A stretch of 64,000 bases of DNA from Stenotrophomonas nematodicola (GCF_009467805.1 NZ_WIAY01000003.1:62001-126000), one strand, 5' to 3'. Numbered from the stretch's first letter, positions 9,033-18,252 are shown. Numbers and translations: made by a program. Notes: generated by a model not told the origin, from the sequence alone.

Positions 9033-9737
9033 ATGACGTACCGCCGCCCCCTGCTGCTCGCCCTGGCGCTGGCCTGCGCCCTGCCGGCGCTGGCCCGCAG
9101 CCCCGTCCCGCCGGCCGCGCCGCAGGTGCCGGCCCAGGTCTCCAACGTGGCCTGGGCCGGGGACATGGACCAGTTCGCCGCCGCCGACAAGGCGGCGCCG
9201 CCACCGCGCGGCGGAATCGAGTTCATCGGCAGCTCCTCGATCCGCATGTGGGACACCCTGGCCGCCGATTTCCCGGGCCAGAAGGTGTTCAACCGCGGCT
9301 TCGGCGGGTCGGAAGTGCGCGACAGCACCTGGTACGCCGACCGGATCGTGATTCCGTACGCGCCGTGCAAGGTGTTCTTCTACGCCGGTGACAACGATCT
9401 CAACAGCGGCCGCAGCCCGGCGCAGGTGCGCGACGACGTGGTGGCGTTCGTGCAGCGCGTGCACCGCGACCTGCCGAAGACGACCGTGGAAGTGATCTCG
9501 ATCAAGCCCAGCCCGTCGCGCGCGCAGCTGCTGCCGGCGGTGGTCGAAGCCAACGGGCTGATCCGGCAGGCGCTGGCCCGGATGCCCAACACCGGCTACA
9601 CCGACATCTACACGCCAATGCTGGGTGCCGACGGCCAGCCACGCGCGTCGCTGTTCCGGGAGGACATGCTGCACATGACCCCGGACGGCTATGCGATCTG
9701 GCGCGAGGCATTGGCGCCCAAGGTGCGCTGCGAATGA
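9033..9737 (+). CDS. Secreted SGNH/GDSL-family hydrolase
   Basis: The 234-residue protein starts MTYRRPLLLALALACALPALAR, a Sec signal peptide. Four blocks of the SGNH fold can be placed: FIGSSSIRMW near residues 65-73 (nucleophile Ser), NRGFGGSEV near 88-96, the block-III GDND around 119-122, and a C-terminal DMLHMTPDGY containing the catalytic Asp-x-x-His. It is probably a periplasmic or exported esterase/acylhydrolase; the substrate is unknown. An alternative ATG lies four codons upstream. It converges on the histidine kinase gene with 25 bases between stops. Confidence 0.85.
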   Translation: MTYRRPLLLALALACALPALARSPVPPAAPQVPAQVSNVAWAGDMDQFAAADKAAPPPRGGIEFIGSSSIRMWDTLAADFPGQKVFNRGFGGSEVRDSTWYADRIVIPYAPCKVFFYAGDNDLNSGRSPAQVRDDVVAFVQRVHRDLPKTTVEVISIKPSPSRAQLLPAVVEANGLIRQALARMPNTGYTDIYTPMLGADGQPRASLFREDMLHMTPDGYAIWREALAPKVRCE

Positions 9738-9762
9738 CGGCAGCGCCCGGCGTTGCCGCAGG

Positions 9763-11034
9763 TCAGCGGTAGACGATCGTCGCCTGGGTGCCGACGCCGG
9801 GTTCGCTGGTCAGGGTGATCTTCCAGCCGAACCGGTCGCACAGGCGGCGCACGATCGACAGGCCCAGCCCCGTGCCCTGCGGGCGGGTCGGGTCGGCCCG
9901 GTAGAACGGCTCGAAGGCGCGGCCCAGGGCGTCGGCCGACATGCCGATGCCGGTGTCGCGCACCACCACCCGGTCCTGCTCGACGTCCACCTCGATGCTG
10001 CCTTCGTCGGTGTAGCTGCAGGCATTGCGCAGCAGATTGCTGACCACCACCTGCAGCACCCGCGGCGGCGCGTGCAGGTGCACCGGGCCTCCGCTGTGCA
10101 TGTGGATCTCCACGGGCCGGCCGGCCAGCAGCTCGCGTGCGTTGTCGACCTCGTAACGCACGATGTCGTTGACATCGAACAGTTCGACCTGCGGCTCCAC
10201 GTCCGCCTCGCGCGCAAGGATCAGGAACGCGTCGATCACCGCCTCCATGTCCCGCCCGGCGCGCTGGATGCGCTGCAGGCCGCGACGCAGGCGCGGAGTC
10301 ATCTCCGCATCGCCCAGGGCCATGTCGCTGGCGACGCGGATCACGGTCAGCGGCGTGCGCAGCTCGTGACTGGCATCGCGGGTGAAGTTGCGCTCGCGCG
10401 CCACATGCGCACTGACCCGCGTGGCCAGCGAATGCAGCGCGGCCGCGAGCTGCCGGGTTTCACCCTGCATGTCCGCCGGCAGCTTGTCCGCCGCCAGGTC
10501 CGCCGCTTCCGGATGCCCGGGGTCCCAGCGCGAGACCCGCCGCGCCAGCCAGTTCACTGGCGACACCAGCCGTTTGGAGGCCCGGTAGGTGATCCAGGAC
10601 GCGCCGTACACCGCCAGCAGGGTCAGCAGCACCGGCACGATGCCGAACCAGAAGGCCAGCATCTCCGCGCGCGAGCGCAGGAACACCAGATACAGCTGGC
10701 CCTCCTCGCGGGCATCGACCAGGACCAGCTGGTCGTCGTCCTTCAGCTCGTGGAACCCCGGCCCCAGCGTGCGCAGGTTGGCCGGCAGGCTCAGGCTGGA
10801 CTGCCCCGCCTCCAGCAGATAACCGCGGATGTTCTGGGTGTTCGGCGGCGGTTGCGCCGGCGAGGCGTCGTGGAGCTGCCAGAAATAGGCGGCTTCCTCG
10901 CGCAACGCGCTGCTGACCAGGCTGTGCTTGATGACCAGCGACACCAGCCATGCGCCCAGCAGGATGCCCAGACTGGCCAGCACGGCTTGGAGGATGAAGA
11001 CGATACGTATCTTGCGCGGCAGACCGTGCGGCAT
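9763..11034 (-). CDS. Sensor histidine kinase of an OmpR-type two-component system (ColS/VgrS-like)
   Basis: A 423-residue membrane kinase. There is a transmembrane helix at about residues 11-35, a periplasmic sensor of about 90 residues, a second helix near 126-148, then HAMP-like, HisKA and HATPase domains. Phosphoacceptor His223 sits in RDASHELRTPLT; the N box is NLLRNACSY, G1 is DTGIGMS, the F box FEPFYRADP and G2 GTGLGLSI. Its sequence and periplasmic EEAAYFW stretch remind me of Xanthomonas ColS/VgrS, which senses iron, but this identification is from memory. It is transcribed after the response regulator, with a 151-base gap. Confidence 0.9.
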   Translation of the reverse strand: MPHGLPRKIRIVFILQAVLASLGILLGAWLVSLVIKHSLVSSALREEAAYFWQLHDASPAQPPPNTQNIRGYLLEAGQSSLSLPANLRTLGPGFHELKDDDQLVLVDAREEGQLYLVFLRSRAEMLAFWFGIVPVLLTLLAVYGASWITYRASKRLVSPVNWLARRVSRWDPGHPEAADLAADKLPADMQGETRQLAAALHSLATRVSAHVARERNFTRDASHELRTPLTVIRVASDMALGDAEMTPRLRRGLQRIQRAGRDMEAVIDAFLILAREADVEPQVELFDVNDIVRYEVDNARELLAGRPVEIHMHSGGPVHLHAPPRVLQVVVSNLLRNACSYTDEGSIEVDVEQDRVVVRDTGIGMSADALGRAFEPFYRADPTRPQGTGLGLSIVRRLCDRFGWKITLTSEPGVGTQATIVYR

Positions 11035-11185
11035 TACGGGGTCCAGGGCGGTTCGCCGCGATTATAGGAAAGCGCGCCGTGATTCCATCGTGCAAGGAAC
11101 CCGGACGACCGGGAAGGTGCCAGGTCGTCGAGGGTCCCAGGGCCCCGCAGGGCCCACTCGGTCATACTGTCGTCACGCGATGCGC

Positions 11186-11899
11186 TCAGCTCATCGGCTG
11201 GGCGATATCGGCGATCCGGTAGCCCGCACTCTGCACCGTGTGCAGCAGCGGGCGATCGAACGGCTTGTCGATGATCTTGCGCAGGTTGTAAAGATGGCTG
11301 CGCAGGGTGTCCGAATCCGGCAGACCGTTGCCCCAGATCTCGCGCTCGATTTCCTGGCGCGTCACCACCCGGGGCGACTCGCGCATCAGGATCGTGAGCA
11401 GACGCAGGCCGATCGGCGACAGCTGCAGCTCGGTGCCCGCACGCGTGGCGCGCATGCTGACCGGATCGAGCACCAGGTCGGCGACCTTCAGCACTTCCGA
11501 GCCCACCTGCCGGCGCTCGCGGCGGATCAGGGCGCGCAACCGCGCTTCCAGTTCCTGGATGGCGAAGGGTTTGGTCAGGTAATCGTCGGCGCCAAAGCCC
11601 AGACCGGTCAGCTTGTCATCGAGCGTGTCGCGCGCGGTGAGCATCAACACCGGGGTGGACTTGCGGGCGTCGTTGCGCAGCCGGCGGCAGACTTCGATGC
11701 CGTCCAGACGCGGCAGCATCAGGTCCAGCACGACCACGTCATAGCTGTTTTCCGCTGCCAGGCGATAGCCGTCCAGCCCGTCCTGGGCGTAGTCGACCTC
11801 GAAGCCGCGGCCTTCCAGGTATTCACCGATCATCTCGGAGATGTTGCGGTTGTCTTCGACCACCAGCACCAGGCCGGCGGTTTCCTTTGTCTGACGCAT
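11186..11899 (-). CDS. OmpR/PhoB-family response regulator (ColR/VgrR-like)
   Basis: The 237-residue regulator has a receiver domain (acidic VVEDN near 13-17, phosphoacceptor Asp59 in VVVLDLMLP, switch Thr in MLTARD, Lys110 in YLTKPF). A winged-helix DNA-binding domain spans roughly 135-232, with SPIGLRLLTIL, REIWG and SDTLRSHLYNLRKII. GAGGGAC upstream of the ATG at 11899 is a good ribosome binding site, so the in-frame ATG at 11932 is less likely. It should be phosphorylated by the downstream kinase. A ColR/VgrR assignment would need a database comparison. Confidence 0.92.
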   Translation of the reverse strand: MRQTKETAGLVLVVEDNRNISEMIGEYLEGRGFEVDYAQDGLDGYRLAAENSYDVVVLDLMLPRLDGIEVCRRLRNDARKSTPVLMLTARDTLDDKLTGLGFGADDYLTKPFAIQELEARLRALIRRERRQVGSEVLKVADLVLDPVSMRATRAGTELQLSPIGLRLLTILMRESPRVVTRQEIEREIWGNGLPDSDTLRSHLYNLRKIIDKPFDRPLLHTVQSAGYRIADIAQPMS

Positions 11900-11976
11900 G
11901 AGAGTCCCTCTTTCTTCAGCTTTGTGAAACATGCCGCATGGGCAGTGGACGCCGTGTGAAGCCGGTCACGACACAA

Positions 11977-12627
11977 TCAGAGCAGGGGTCTCAGCAGGGG
12001 CCAGACGTTGTCCAGCACCCGGGGTTGCGCGGCAGCGGTGGGATGCAGACCGTCGGCCTGCATCGATCCGGGCTGCAGCGCCACCCCCTCCAGCAGGAAC
12101 GGCAGCAGCGCCACCTTGTGCTGCCGCGCCAGATCGGCATAGACCTGCTTGAGCCGCTGCCGGTAGGCCGGGCCGTAGTTGGGCGGCACGTCGATGCCCA
12201 GCAGCAGCACGTTGGCCCCGGCCGCCTGGCTGGCCAGGATCATCTTCTCCAGATTGCCGCGCAGCTGGGCGGGGGTCAGCCCGCGCAGGGCATCGTTGCC
12301 GCCCAGTTCGATCACCACCACCGAGGGCCGGTGCTTCTGCAGCAGGCCCGGCAGCCGGGTCAGCGCTCCGGAGGAGGTTTCACCGCTGATGCTGGCATTG
12401 ATGATCGCCGGCGGCGGTTTGATCTGTTGGTTGACCCGCTGTTGAAGCAGGTTCACCCAGCCCGAGGCCGCCGGGATATTGTGGGCGGCACTGAGGCTGT
12501 CCCCGACCACCAGCACCGCATGGCGGGGTTCCGGACCTTTGGCACACGCCAGCAGCGGCCACCACAGCAATGCTGCCAGCACCACGATCCACCCGGCCTG
12601 ATGCCGCTTCCACTTCGCTCGGTACAT
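11977..12627 (-). CDS. TesA-like arylesterase / lysophospholipase L1 (SGNH hydrolase)
   Basis: The 216-residue product begins MYRAKWKRHQ with a hydrophobic stretch to about residue 29, a signal peptide. Mature-region motifs are those of TesA: VLVVGDSLSAAHN (nucleophile Ser44), INASISGETSSGA, ELGGNDALRG and ADGLHPTA. TesA-type enzymes hydrolyse thioesters and esters in the periplasm. It is divergent from, and its start overlaps by 27 bases, the chosen ATG of a YbbA-like ABC ATPase. In E. coli tesA is likewise divergent from ybbA-ybbP, so the context supports the call. Confidence 0.92.
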   Translation of the reverse strand: MYRAKWKRHQAGWIVVLAALLWWPLLACAKGPEPRHAVLVVGDSLSAAHNIPAASGWVNLLQQRVNQQIKPPPAIINASISGETSSGALTRLPGLLQKHRPSVVVIELGGNDALRGLTPAQLRGNLEKMILASQAAGANVLLLGIDVPPNYGPAYRQRLKQVYADLARQHKVALLPFLLEGVALQPGSMQADGLHPTAAAQPRVLDNVWPLLRPLL

Positions 12628-13350
12628 TGGAGAATCCTCATCGACAGCCTGTCCCCCCGCAGCGCGCCCGTCGCCATTTCCGCCCACGATGTCGGCAAAT
12701 CCGCCCGTGGCCCGGAGGGTGAAGTCCACATACTGGACAACATCGGCATGACCGTCCATGAAGGCGAGAGCGTGGCGATCGTCGGCGCTTCAGGTTCCGG
12801 CAAGACCACCCTGCTCGGCCTGCTCGCCGGGCTGGACCTGCCCAGCCGTGGCCGCATCACCCTGGCCGGGGAATCGCTGGACACGCTGGACGAGGAAGCC
12901 CGCGCGCAGCTGCGCGCGCGCGAGGTCGGCTTCGTGTTCCAGAGCTTCCACCTGTTGCCGGCGCTGACCGCCGAAGAGAACATCGCCCTGCCGCTGGAGC
13001 TGGCCGGGCGCGAGGATGCGGCGCGGGTGCGCGAAGTACTCGAGCAGGTCGGCCTCGGCCACCGTGCGCGCCACTATCCGCGCCAGCTCTCCGGTGGCGA
13101 GCAGCAGCGTGTGGCGCTGGCGCGCGCGTTCGTTGCACGCCCGCGCATCCTGTTCGCCGACGAGCCCACCGGCAGCCTGGACCAGGCCACCGGCCAGCAG
13201 ATCAGCGACCTGCTGTTCGCGCTCAACGCCAGCAGCGACACCACGCTGGTGCTGGTCACCCACGACCTGCGCCTGGCCCAGCGGTGCGAGCGCATCTACC
13301 GCCTGGATGGCGGCCGTCTGGTCGACGCGTCCGTCGGCACGCCGGCATGA
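12601..13350 (+). CDS. ybbA: ABC transporter ATP-binding protein, YbbA-like
   Basis: This is a LolD/YbbA-type ATPase. It has Walker A GASGSGKTTL, the Q loop FVFQSFHLLPALT, the ABC signature LSGGEQQRVALARA, Walker B ILFADEP and the switch His in LVTHDL. The homologous region starts at about VAISAHDVGKS. The nearest in-frame ATG is 12601, inside the divergent esterase gene, giving 249 residues; a CTG at 12649 is another possibility, so the N-terminus is uncertain. Its stop overlaps the permease ATG (ATGA). It energises the neighbouring permease. Confidence 0.9.
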   Translation: MPLPLRSVHWRILIDSLSPRSAPVAISAHDVGKSARGPEGEVHILDNIGMTVHEGESVAIVGASGSGKTTLLGLLAGLDLPSRGRITLAGESLDTLDEEARAQLRAREVGFVFQSFHLLPALTAEENIALPLELAGREDAARVREVLEQVGLGHRARHYPRQLSGGEQQRVALARAFVARPRILFADEPTGSLDQATGQQISDLLFALNASSDTTLVLVTHDLRLAQRCERIYRLDGGRLVDASVGTPA

Positions 13351-15833
13351 ATGTCATCCGTCATGCCGCGCGGGCGCTGCGCCGCGAGTTTCTCGCCGGT
13401 GACCTGCTGACCGTGTTCGCCGCGCTGGTGCTCGGCGTGGCGGTCATGACCGCAGTCGGCACCCTGGTCAACCGGGTCACGCTCGCCCTGACCAGCAGTG
13501 CCGCCGAGATGCTGGGGGGCGACCTCGGGCTGAGCGCACGTGAGGACGTGCCGGCGCGGTTTGCCGACGCCGCGCGCACGCGCGGGCTGGCGAGCACCCG
13601 CATGGTCAGTTTCCCCAGCGTGCTGTTCCACGGCGACGACAGCCAGATGGCCAACATCAAGGCGGTCAGCGCGGGCTATCCGCTGCGCGGCGAGCTGCGC
13701 GTTGGACGTGCCCTGCACGATGCCGCCAGCGAAACTGCCGGCACGCCGCCACCGGGAGAGGCCTACGCCGATCCTCGGCTGATGCAGGCACTGGGGCTGA
13801 AAATCGGCGATGCGCTGGAGTTCGGCGCCGGGACCCTCACCGTCACCCGCGTGCTGCAGGCCGAGCCGGACACGTCCGGCGAGCTGATGCAGTTGTCGCC
13901 GCCGCTGCTGGTCAACCGTGTCGATGTCGACCGTGCCGGCCTGCTCGGTCCCGGCAGCCGCGCCTCCTACCGCATGATGTTCGCCGGGCCGCCCGAGGTG
14001 ATCGCCGACTTCCGTGCATGGCTGGCGCCGCAGGCCAAGGGCTACCGCATCGTCGGCATCGCCGATACCCAGCGTGGCGTCCGCGGCGCGTTTGACCTCG
14101 CGGGCCGCTTCCTGTCGCTGGCCGCCCTGCTGGCGGTGCTGCTGGCCGGCGTGGCCACGGCCCTGGCGGCCAACCGCTTTGCGATGCGCCGGATCGACCA
14201 GGTGGCCATCCTGCGCTGCCTCGGCGCGCGCCAGCGCGACATCCTGGCCGCGATGGCGCTGCAGTTGGTGATGCTGGCCATCCCGGCCTGTCTGGCCGGC
14301 ATCGGTCTGGGGCTGGCCGCGCAGGCCGGGCTGGTGCAGGCACTGGGCGGGCTGGTGCCCAACCGCCTGCCCCTGCCGCAGGCGACGCCCGCGTTGAGCG
14401 GTGCCGGCATCGGCCTGGTGCTGCTGCTCGGCTTCGGCCTGCCGCCGCTGCTGCGGCTGCGCGGGGTGCCGCCGATGCGCGTGCTCAACCGCAGTTTCGC
14501 CGCACTGCCCCCGAGCTCGTTGCTGGTCTACCTGGCGGCGCTGGCCGCCACGGTGGCGCTGACCGTACAGGCCACCGGTGATGTGCGCCTGGCGGCCTGG
14601 GTGCTTGGCGGACTGGCGGCGCTGGCCGCGCTCGCGGGCGGCGTGGGCGCGCTGCTGCTGTGGCTGCTGCGTGGCCTGCAGGGCCGCCTGCGTGGGCGCT
14701 GGAAGCTCGGGGTGGCGGCGCTGACCCGGCGCCGCGGGCTGGCAGTGATGCAGTTGGTGGGGCTGTCGCTGTCGCTGTGCGCGTTGCTGCTGCTGTCGGT
14801 GGTGGGCCCGGGCCTGCTGGCACAGTGGCGCGACCGCCTGCCCAGCGATACGCCCAATTATTTCCTGATGAACATCCAGCCCGGGCAACGCGCGGCCGTG
14901 CTGGCGACCCTGCAGGAGCTGGGCGTGATGGCGCCGGGCATCGAGCCGTTCAGCACCGGCCGCCTGCTGGCCGTCAACGACCGCGCGCCGCAGCGGCAGC
15001 AGCGCGAGGACAACAGCAACGACGACGACGATGCCAACCGCCCGGTCAACTTCTCCTGGCGGCGCGATTTCCCGCCAGCCAACCAGCTGCTGGAGGGGCG
15101 TTTCTGGGCCGTCGGGAGCACGGCGGCGGAGGCATCGATCGAGCAGGGCTGGGCCGAGCGCTATGGCATGAAACTGGGCGATACGGTGACGCTGCAGATG
15201 GGCGAACAGGAACGCCGGTTCACCATCACCAGCATCCGCAAGGCCGACTGGGATTCGTTCCGGGTCAATTTCTTCCTGCTGCTCAACGAGGGCGCGGTGG
15301 GCGATGCGCCGTACAACCTGATCACCGCGTTCCATCTGCCGCGCGCGCAGGCGCCGGCGCTGGCGGGCCTGACCCGGGAGCATCCCAACATCTCGCTGCT
15401 GGACATCGATGGCATTCTCGAGCGCGTGCGCGAGGTGGTCGATCGGGTGACCCAGGCGGTGCAGCTGGTGATGGGCTTCAGCCTGCTGGCCGGGCTGCTG
15501 GTGCTGCTGGCGGCGCTCCAGGCCACGGCCGGCGAACGCCGCTATGACAGCGCCGTGCTGCGCACGCTGGGCGCGACCCGTTCCCAGCTGCGTGGGGCGG
15601 TGCTGGTGGAGTTCGGGCTGCTGGGGCTGCTGTCGGCGCTGCTGGCGGTCGCGACGGCGGCGGTGCTGGGCAGTGTGGTGGCGCGCCAGGTGTTCGAGCT
15701 GCAGCTGAGCCCGCCGTGGGGGCCGCTGCTGGTGGGCGGCGCGCTGGGCGTGCTGCTGAGCATGGCGTCGGGCTGGCTGGGCACGCGGCGCATCCTGCGC
15801 ACCCCACCGGCGCTGGCGTTGCGGGAGGCCTGA
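13347..15833 (+). CDS. ybbP: FtsX-type ABC transporter permease, YbbP-like
   Basis: An 828-residue inner-membrane permease with the duplicated FtsX layout. It has an N-terminal transmembrane helix, a periplasmic region of about 220 residues, a four-helix bundle around 245-450 with more helices to about 500, a second periplasmic domain, and a final three-helix FtsX domain near 700-825. YbbA/YbbP-type transporters are thought to move or extract hydrophobic substrates; with TesA they may act on lipids, but the substrate is unproven. The second periplasmic domain holds an acidic insert (EDNSNDDDDAN). The start overlaps the ATPase stop codon. Confidence 0.92.
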   Translation: MNVIRHAARALRREFLAGDLLTVFAALVLGVAVMTAVGTLVNRVTLALTSSAAEMLGGDLGLSAREDVPARFADAARTRGLASTRMVSFPSVLFHGDDSQMANIKAVSAGYPLRGELRVGRALHDAASETAGTPPPGEAYADPRLMQALGLKIGDALEFGAGTLTVTRVLQAEPDTSGELMQLSPPLLVNRVDVDRAGLLGPGSRASYRMMFAGPPEVIADFRAWLAPQAKGYRIVGIADTQRGVRGAFDLAGRFLSLAALLAVLLAGVATALAANRFAMRRIDQVAILRCLGARQRDILAAMALQLVMLAIPACLAGIGLGLAAQAGLVQALGGLVPNRLPLPQATPALSGAGIGLVLLLGFGLPPLLRLRGVPPMRVLNRSFAALPPSSLLVYLAALAATVALTVQATGDVRLAAWVLGGLAALAALAGGVGALLLWLLRGLQGRLRGRWKLGVAALTRRRGLAVMQLVGLSLSLCALLLLSVVGPGLLAQWRDRLPSDTPNYFLMNIQPGQRAAVLATLQELGVMAPGIEPFSTGRLLAVNDRAPQRQQREDNSNDDDDANRPVNFSWRRDFPPANQLLEGRFWAVGSTAAEASIEQGWAERYGMKLGDTVTLQMGEQERRFTITSIRKADWDSFRVNFFLLLNEGAVGDAPYNLITAFHLPRAQAPALAGLTREHPNISLLDIDGILERVREVVDRVTQAVQLVMGFSLLAGLLVLLAALQATAGERRYDSAVLRTLGATRSQLRGAVLVEFGLLGLLSALLAVATAAVLGSVVARQVFELQLSPPWGPLLVGGALGVLLSMASGWLGTRRILRTPPALALREA

Positions 15834-15922
15834 CCGGCCAACCGGCGCGGCGGCCGCATGCTGACACACTGCTGCCGCCGCGCCCGGTATCCTGCGCGCC
15901 CCCGTTCCCAGAGATCGCCCGG

Positions 15923-16276
15923 ATGCCCGGCACGTCATTCACCGCCTATCTGTACCCCGTGTTGCTGCTGTTGGGCAGCAACATCTTCATGACCTTCGCC
16001 TGGTACGGGCACCTCAAGTACAAAAGCGCGCCGCTGATGACGGTGATTCTGGTCAGCTGGGGCATCGCGTTCTTCGAGTACTGCCTGCAGGTGCCGGGCA
16101 ACCGGCTGGGCAGCGCGGTGTATTCGGCCCCCCAGCTCAAGGGCATGCAGGAGGTGATCACACTCGTGGTGTTCGCGGTGTTCTCGGCGGTGTACCTGGA
16201 GCAGCCGTTGAAGTGGAACCACTATGCGGCGTTCTGCCTGATCGTGATCGCCGCGCTGCTGATGTTCAAGGAATAG
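15923..16276 (+). CDS. DUF486 / DMT-like small membrane protein
   Basis: The 117-residue protein has four predicted membrane helices (about 9-26, 38-57, 72-90 and 98-115). It has the DUF486 signature: SNIFMTFAWYGHLKY near 18-32, SWGIAFFEYCLQVPGNR near 44-60, and LKGMQEVITLVVF. The family belongs to the drug/metabolite transporter superfamily but has no assigned substrate. It is 89 bases after the permease and is the last gene before the palindromic repeat array. The ATG at 15923 fits the family start (MPGTSFTAYLYP). Confidence 0.9.
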   Translation: MPGTSFTAYLYPVLLLLGSNIFMTFAWYGHLKYKSAPLMTVILVSWGIAFFEYCLQVPGNRLGSAVYSAPQLKGMQEVITLVVFAVFSAVYLEQPLKWNHYAAFCLIVIAALLMFKE

Positions 16277-16285
16277 GACGGGCCG

Positions 16286-17235
16286 TCTCGGCCGCCACCC
16301 CGTAGCGCCGGGCTCTGCCCGGCTGCGCGCGCAGCGCGCCTGGGGTAAATATCGGCCGCCACACCGTAGAGCCGGGCTCTGCCCGGCTACGCGCGCAGCG
16401 CGCCTAGGGGTATCGGCCGCGGAACGGAGAGCAGCCGAGCAGAGCTCGGCTCTACGAGGGGGCTGCAAGCCGACCGTTGGCCGGCTGCGCGCGCAGCGCG
16501 CCCGGGGTATCGGTCGCGGAACGGAGAGAGCCGGGCTCTGCCCGGCTGCGCGCGCAGCGCGCCTGGGGTAAATGTCGGCCGCCAGACCGTAGAGCCGGGC
16601 TCTGCCCGGCTGCGCGCGCAGCGCGCCTGGGGTAAATATCGGCCGCCAGACCGTAGAGCCGGGCTCTGCCCGGCTGCGCGCGCAGCGCGCCTGGGTAAAT
16701 ATCGGCCACCAGACCGTAGAGCCGGGCTCTGCCCGGCTGCGCGCGCAGCGCGCCTGGGGGTATCGGCCGCGGAACGGAGAGCAGCCGAGCAGAGCTCGGC
16801 TCTACGACGGGGCTGCAAGCCGACCGTTGGCCGGCTGCGCGCGCAGCGCGCCTGGGTAATTATCGGCCGCCAACCCGTAGAGCCGGGCTCTGCCCGGCTG
16901 CGCGCGCAGCGCGCCTGGGTAAATATCGGCCGCCACACCGTAGAGCCGGGCTCTGCCCGGCTGCGCGCGCAGCGCGCCTGGGGTATCGGCCGCGGAACGG
17001 AGAGCAGCCGAGCAGAGCTCGGCTCTACGAGGGGGCTGCAAGCCGACCGTTGGCCGGCTGCGCGCGCAGCGCGCCTGGGGGTATCGGCCGCGGAACGGAG
17101 AGCAGCCGAGCAGAGCTCGGCTCTACGAGGGGCTGCAAGCCGACCGTTGGCCGGCTGCGCGCGCAGCGCGCTTGGGGGTATCGGCCGCGGAACGGAGAGC
17201 AGCCGGGCAGAGCCCGGCTCTACGAGGGGGCTGCG
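16286..17235. repeat. Mixed array of SMAG/REP-like palindromic repeats, gene-free
   Basis: The roughly 1-kb space between two convergent genes is filled by about thirteen palindromic units of two types. Type A (period 63-64 bases) contains GTAG followed by AGCCGGGC-TCT-GCCCGGCT. Type B (period about 97) has the stem AGCCGAGC-AGA-GCTCGGCT followed by CTAC, so its GTAG is on the minus strand, plus a second weaker palindrome AGCCGACCGTTGGCCGGCT. A shared GCGCGCGCAGCGCGC tail occurs twelve times. Order: A A B, a B/A hybrid (about 16508-16560), A A A B A A B B B. GTAG-ended stems of this kind match the SMAG family of Stenotrophomonas REPs. Short frames inside it are repeat translations, not genes. 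Confidence 0.9.
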
Positions 17236-17275
17236 GTCGGCTTTGCGCGCAGCCCGTGCCCCTGCCCCGCACGAC

Positions 17276-18217
17276 TCAGCGGGCGGCCTCGGCCGGGGCC
17301 GTTTCGACCCACTGGGTGAACACCTTGTCGATCTCGGCGTCCTTGACCTTCCTGCCGTCCTGGATGTCCTGGGCCTGGGTGAACAGCGGGATGATCATCG
17401 CCATGCCGTCCAGCGTGGTCTTCAGGTGCACGCCCGGTGCCTGCCCAAGGAAACCGTCCCAGCGCTGGCGCACGCTGGCCCAGTAGCCGGCGGTGGCGCT
17501 CCAGTAGTCGTAGGCCGGTTTGAAATCGACGTCGGTGGTCCGGTTGTAGTCGTTGAAACCGAACTCGCGCGCGATCTCCTGCTGGCTGCCATCGGCACCG
17601 CGCAGGATCTTGGTGTTGAACTGCTCGTGGGTCCAGCCGTTCGGGGTCAGCGTGTGGCGGTTGACCACGGCCAGCGCGTTGTAGTCGCTGCGTCGGGTGT
17701 ACTCACGACGCGGCAGCGGGCGCCAGCTCAGGTCGCTGGTCCAGGTCGCCACGCCATTGTCGTAGGCCCACCTGCCGGTGCCGCAGTAACGCGGCGCATC
17801 GCTGACTTCATAGACACACTGCGTCCATGCACCGGCGTTGACCGCGGTCGGAATCGTGCGCACCTGCCAGGTCTGGTCGGCGCTGAATTCGAACCGGTGC
17901 GGCGCTTCGTACACCCAGTCCTGGCGCCAGTGCTTGGTCACGTGGCCGCTCTTGCCGTCCACCAGCAGATGCTGCAGGACGATGCGCCGGGGGGAGTCCT
18001 CAACCACGATCACCACTTCATTGCCGCCGCTGCGCACAGCCGGCGCGCGCTCGTAGCCGGGCTTGAGCAGCACGGTCTCATCGAAGGCGAAATCGACGAT
18101 GTACTCGCCTTTCATCGCCAGGATGCTGTCGTGGTCGCGCTGCAGGTCGGAGGGCTGGGCGTGGACGACACCGCTGCCGGCAAGCAGCAGCCACGCACCG
18201 GCTGTCTGGAATTTCAT
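17276..18217 (-). CDS. DUF6607 family exported protein of the heme locus
   Basis: A 313-residue protein with a signal peptide (MKFQTAGAWLLLAGSGVVHAQP). The conserved body includes ILAMKGEYIVDFAFDETVLLKPGYE near residues 33-57, VVIVVEDSPRRIVLQHLLV and TKHWRQDWVYEAPHRFEF, which I associate with DUF6607. No enzymatic motif is obvious. It is the last gene of a Fur-box-controlled set with hemP, a TonB-dependent receptor and another small protein, so an accessory role in heme uptake or handling is inferred. Its 3' end faces the repeat array. Confidence 0.75.
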   Translation of the reverse strand: MKFQTAGAWLLLAGSGVVHAQPSDLQRDHDSILAMKGEYIVDFAFDETVLLKPGYERAPAVRSGGNEVVIVVEDSPRRIVLQHLLVDGKSGHVTKHWRQDWVYEAPHRFEFSADQTWQVRTIPTAVNAGAWTQCVYEVSDAPRYCGTGRWAYDNGVATWTSDLSWRPLPRREYTRRSDYNALAVVNRHTLTPNGWTHEQFNTKILRGADGSQQEIAREFGFNDYNRTTDVDFKPAYDYWSATAGYWASVRQRWDGFLGQAPGVHLKTTLDGMAMIIPLFTQAQDIQDGRKVKDAEIDKVFTQWVETAPAEAAR

Positions 18218-18252
18218 CTGGAGGTCCCTTCTGGAGTGGCTTGCAAGGTGGA

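Noticed and set aside
13296-15938. An 880-codon minus-strand frame over the ABC permease
   Set aside because: It is rich in His, Arg and Gln with no motif, and mirrors the real permease gene on the plus strand.
16387-17041. Minus-strand frames encoding repeated peptides such as GALRAQPGRARL
   Set aside because: They are translations of the palindromic DNA repeats, differ with each unit length change and lack a ribosome site, so no repeat protein is proposed.
16286-17235. CRISPR array
   Set aside because: Repeats are palindromic along most of the unit, the units abut, and there are no unique spacers of uniform length or cas genes nearby.
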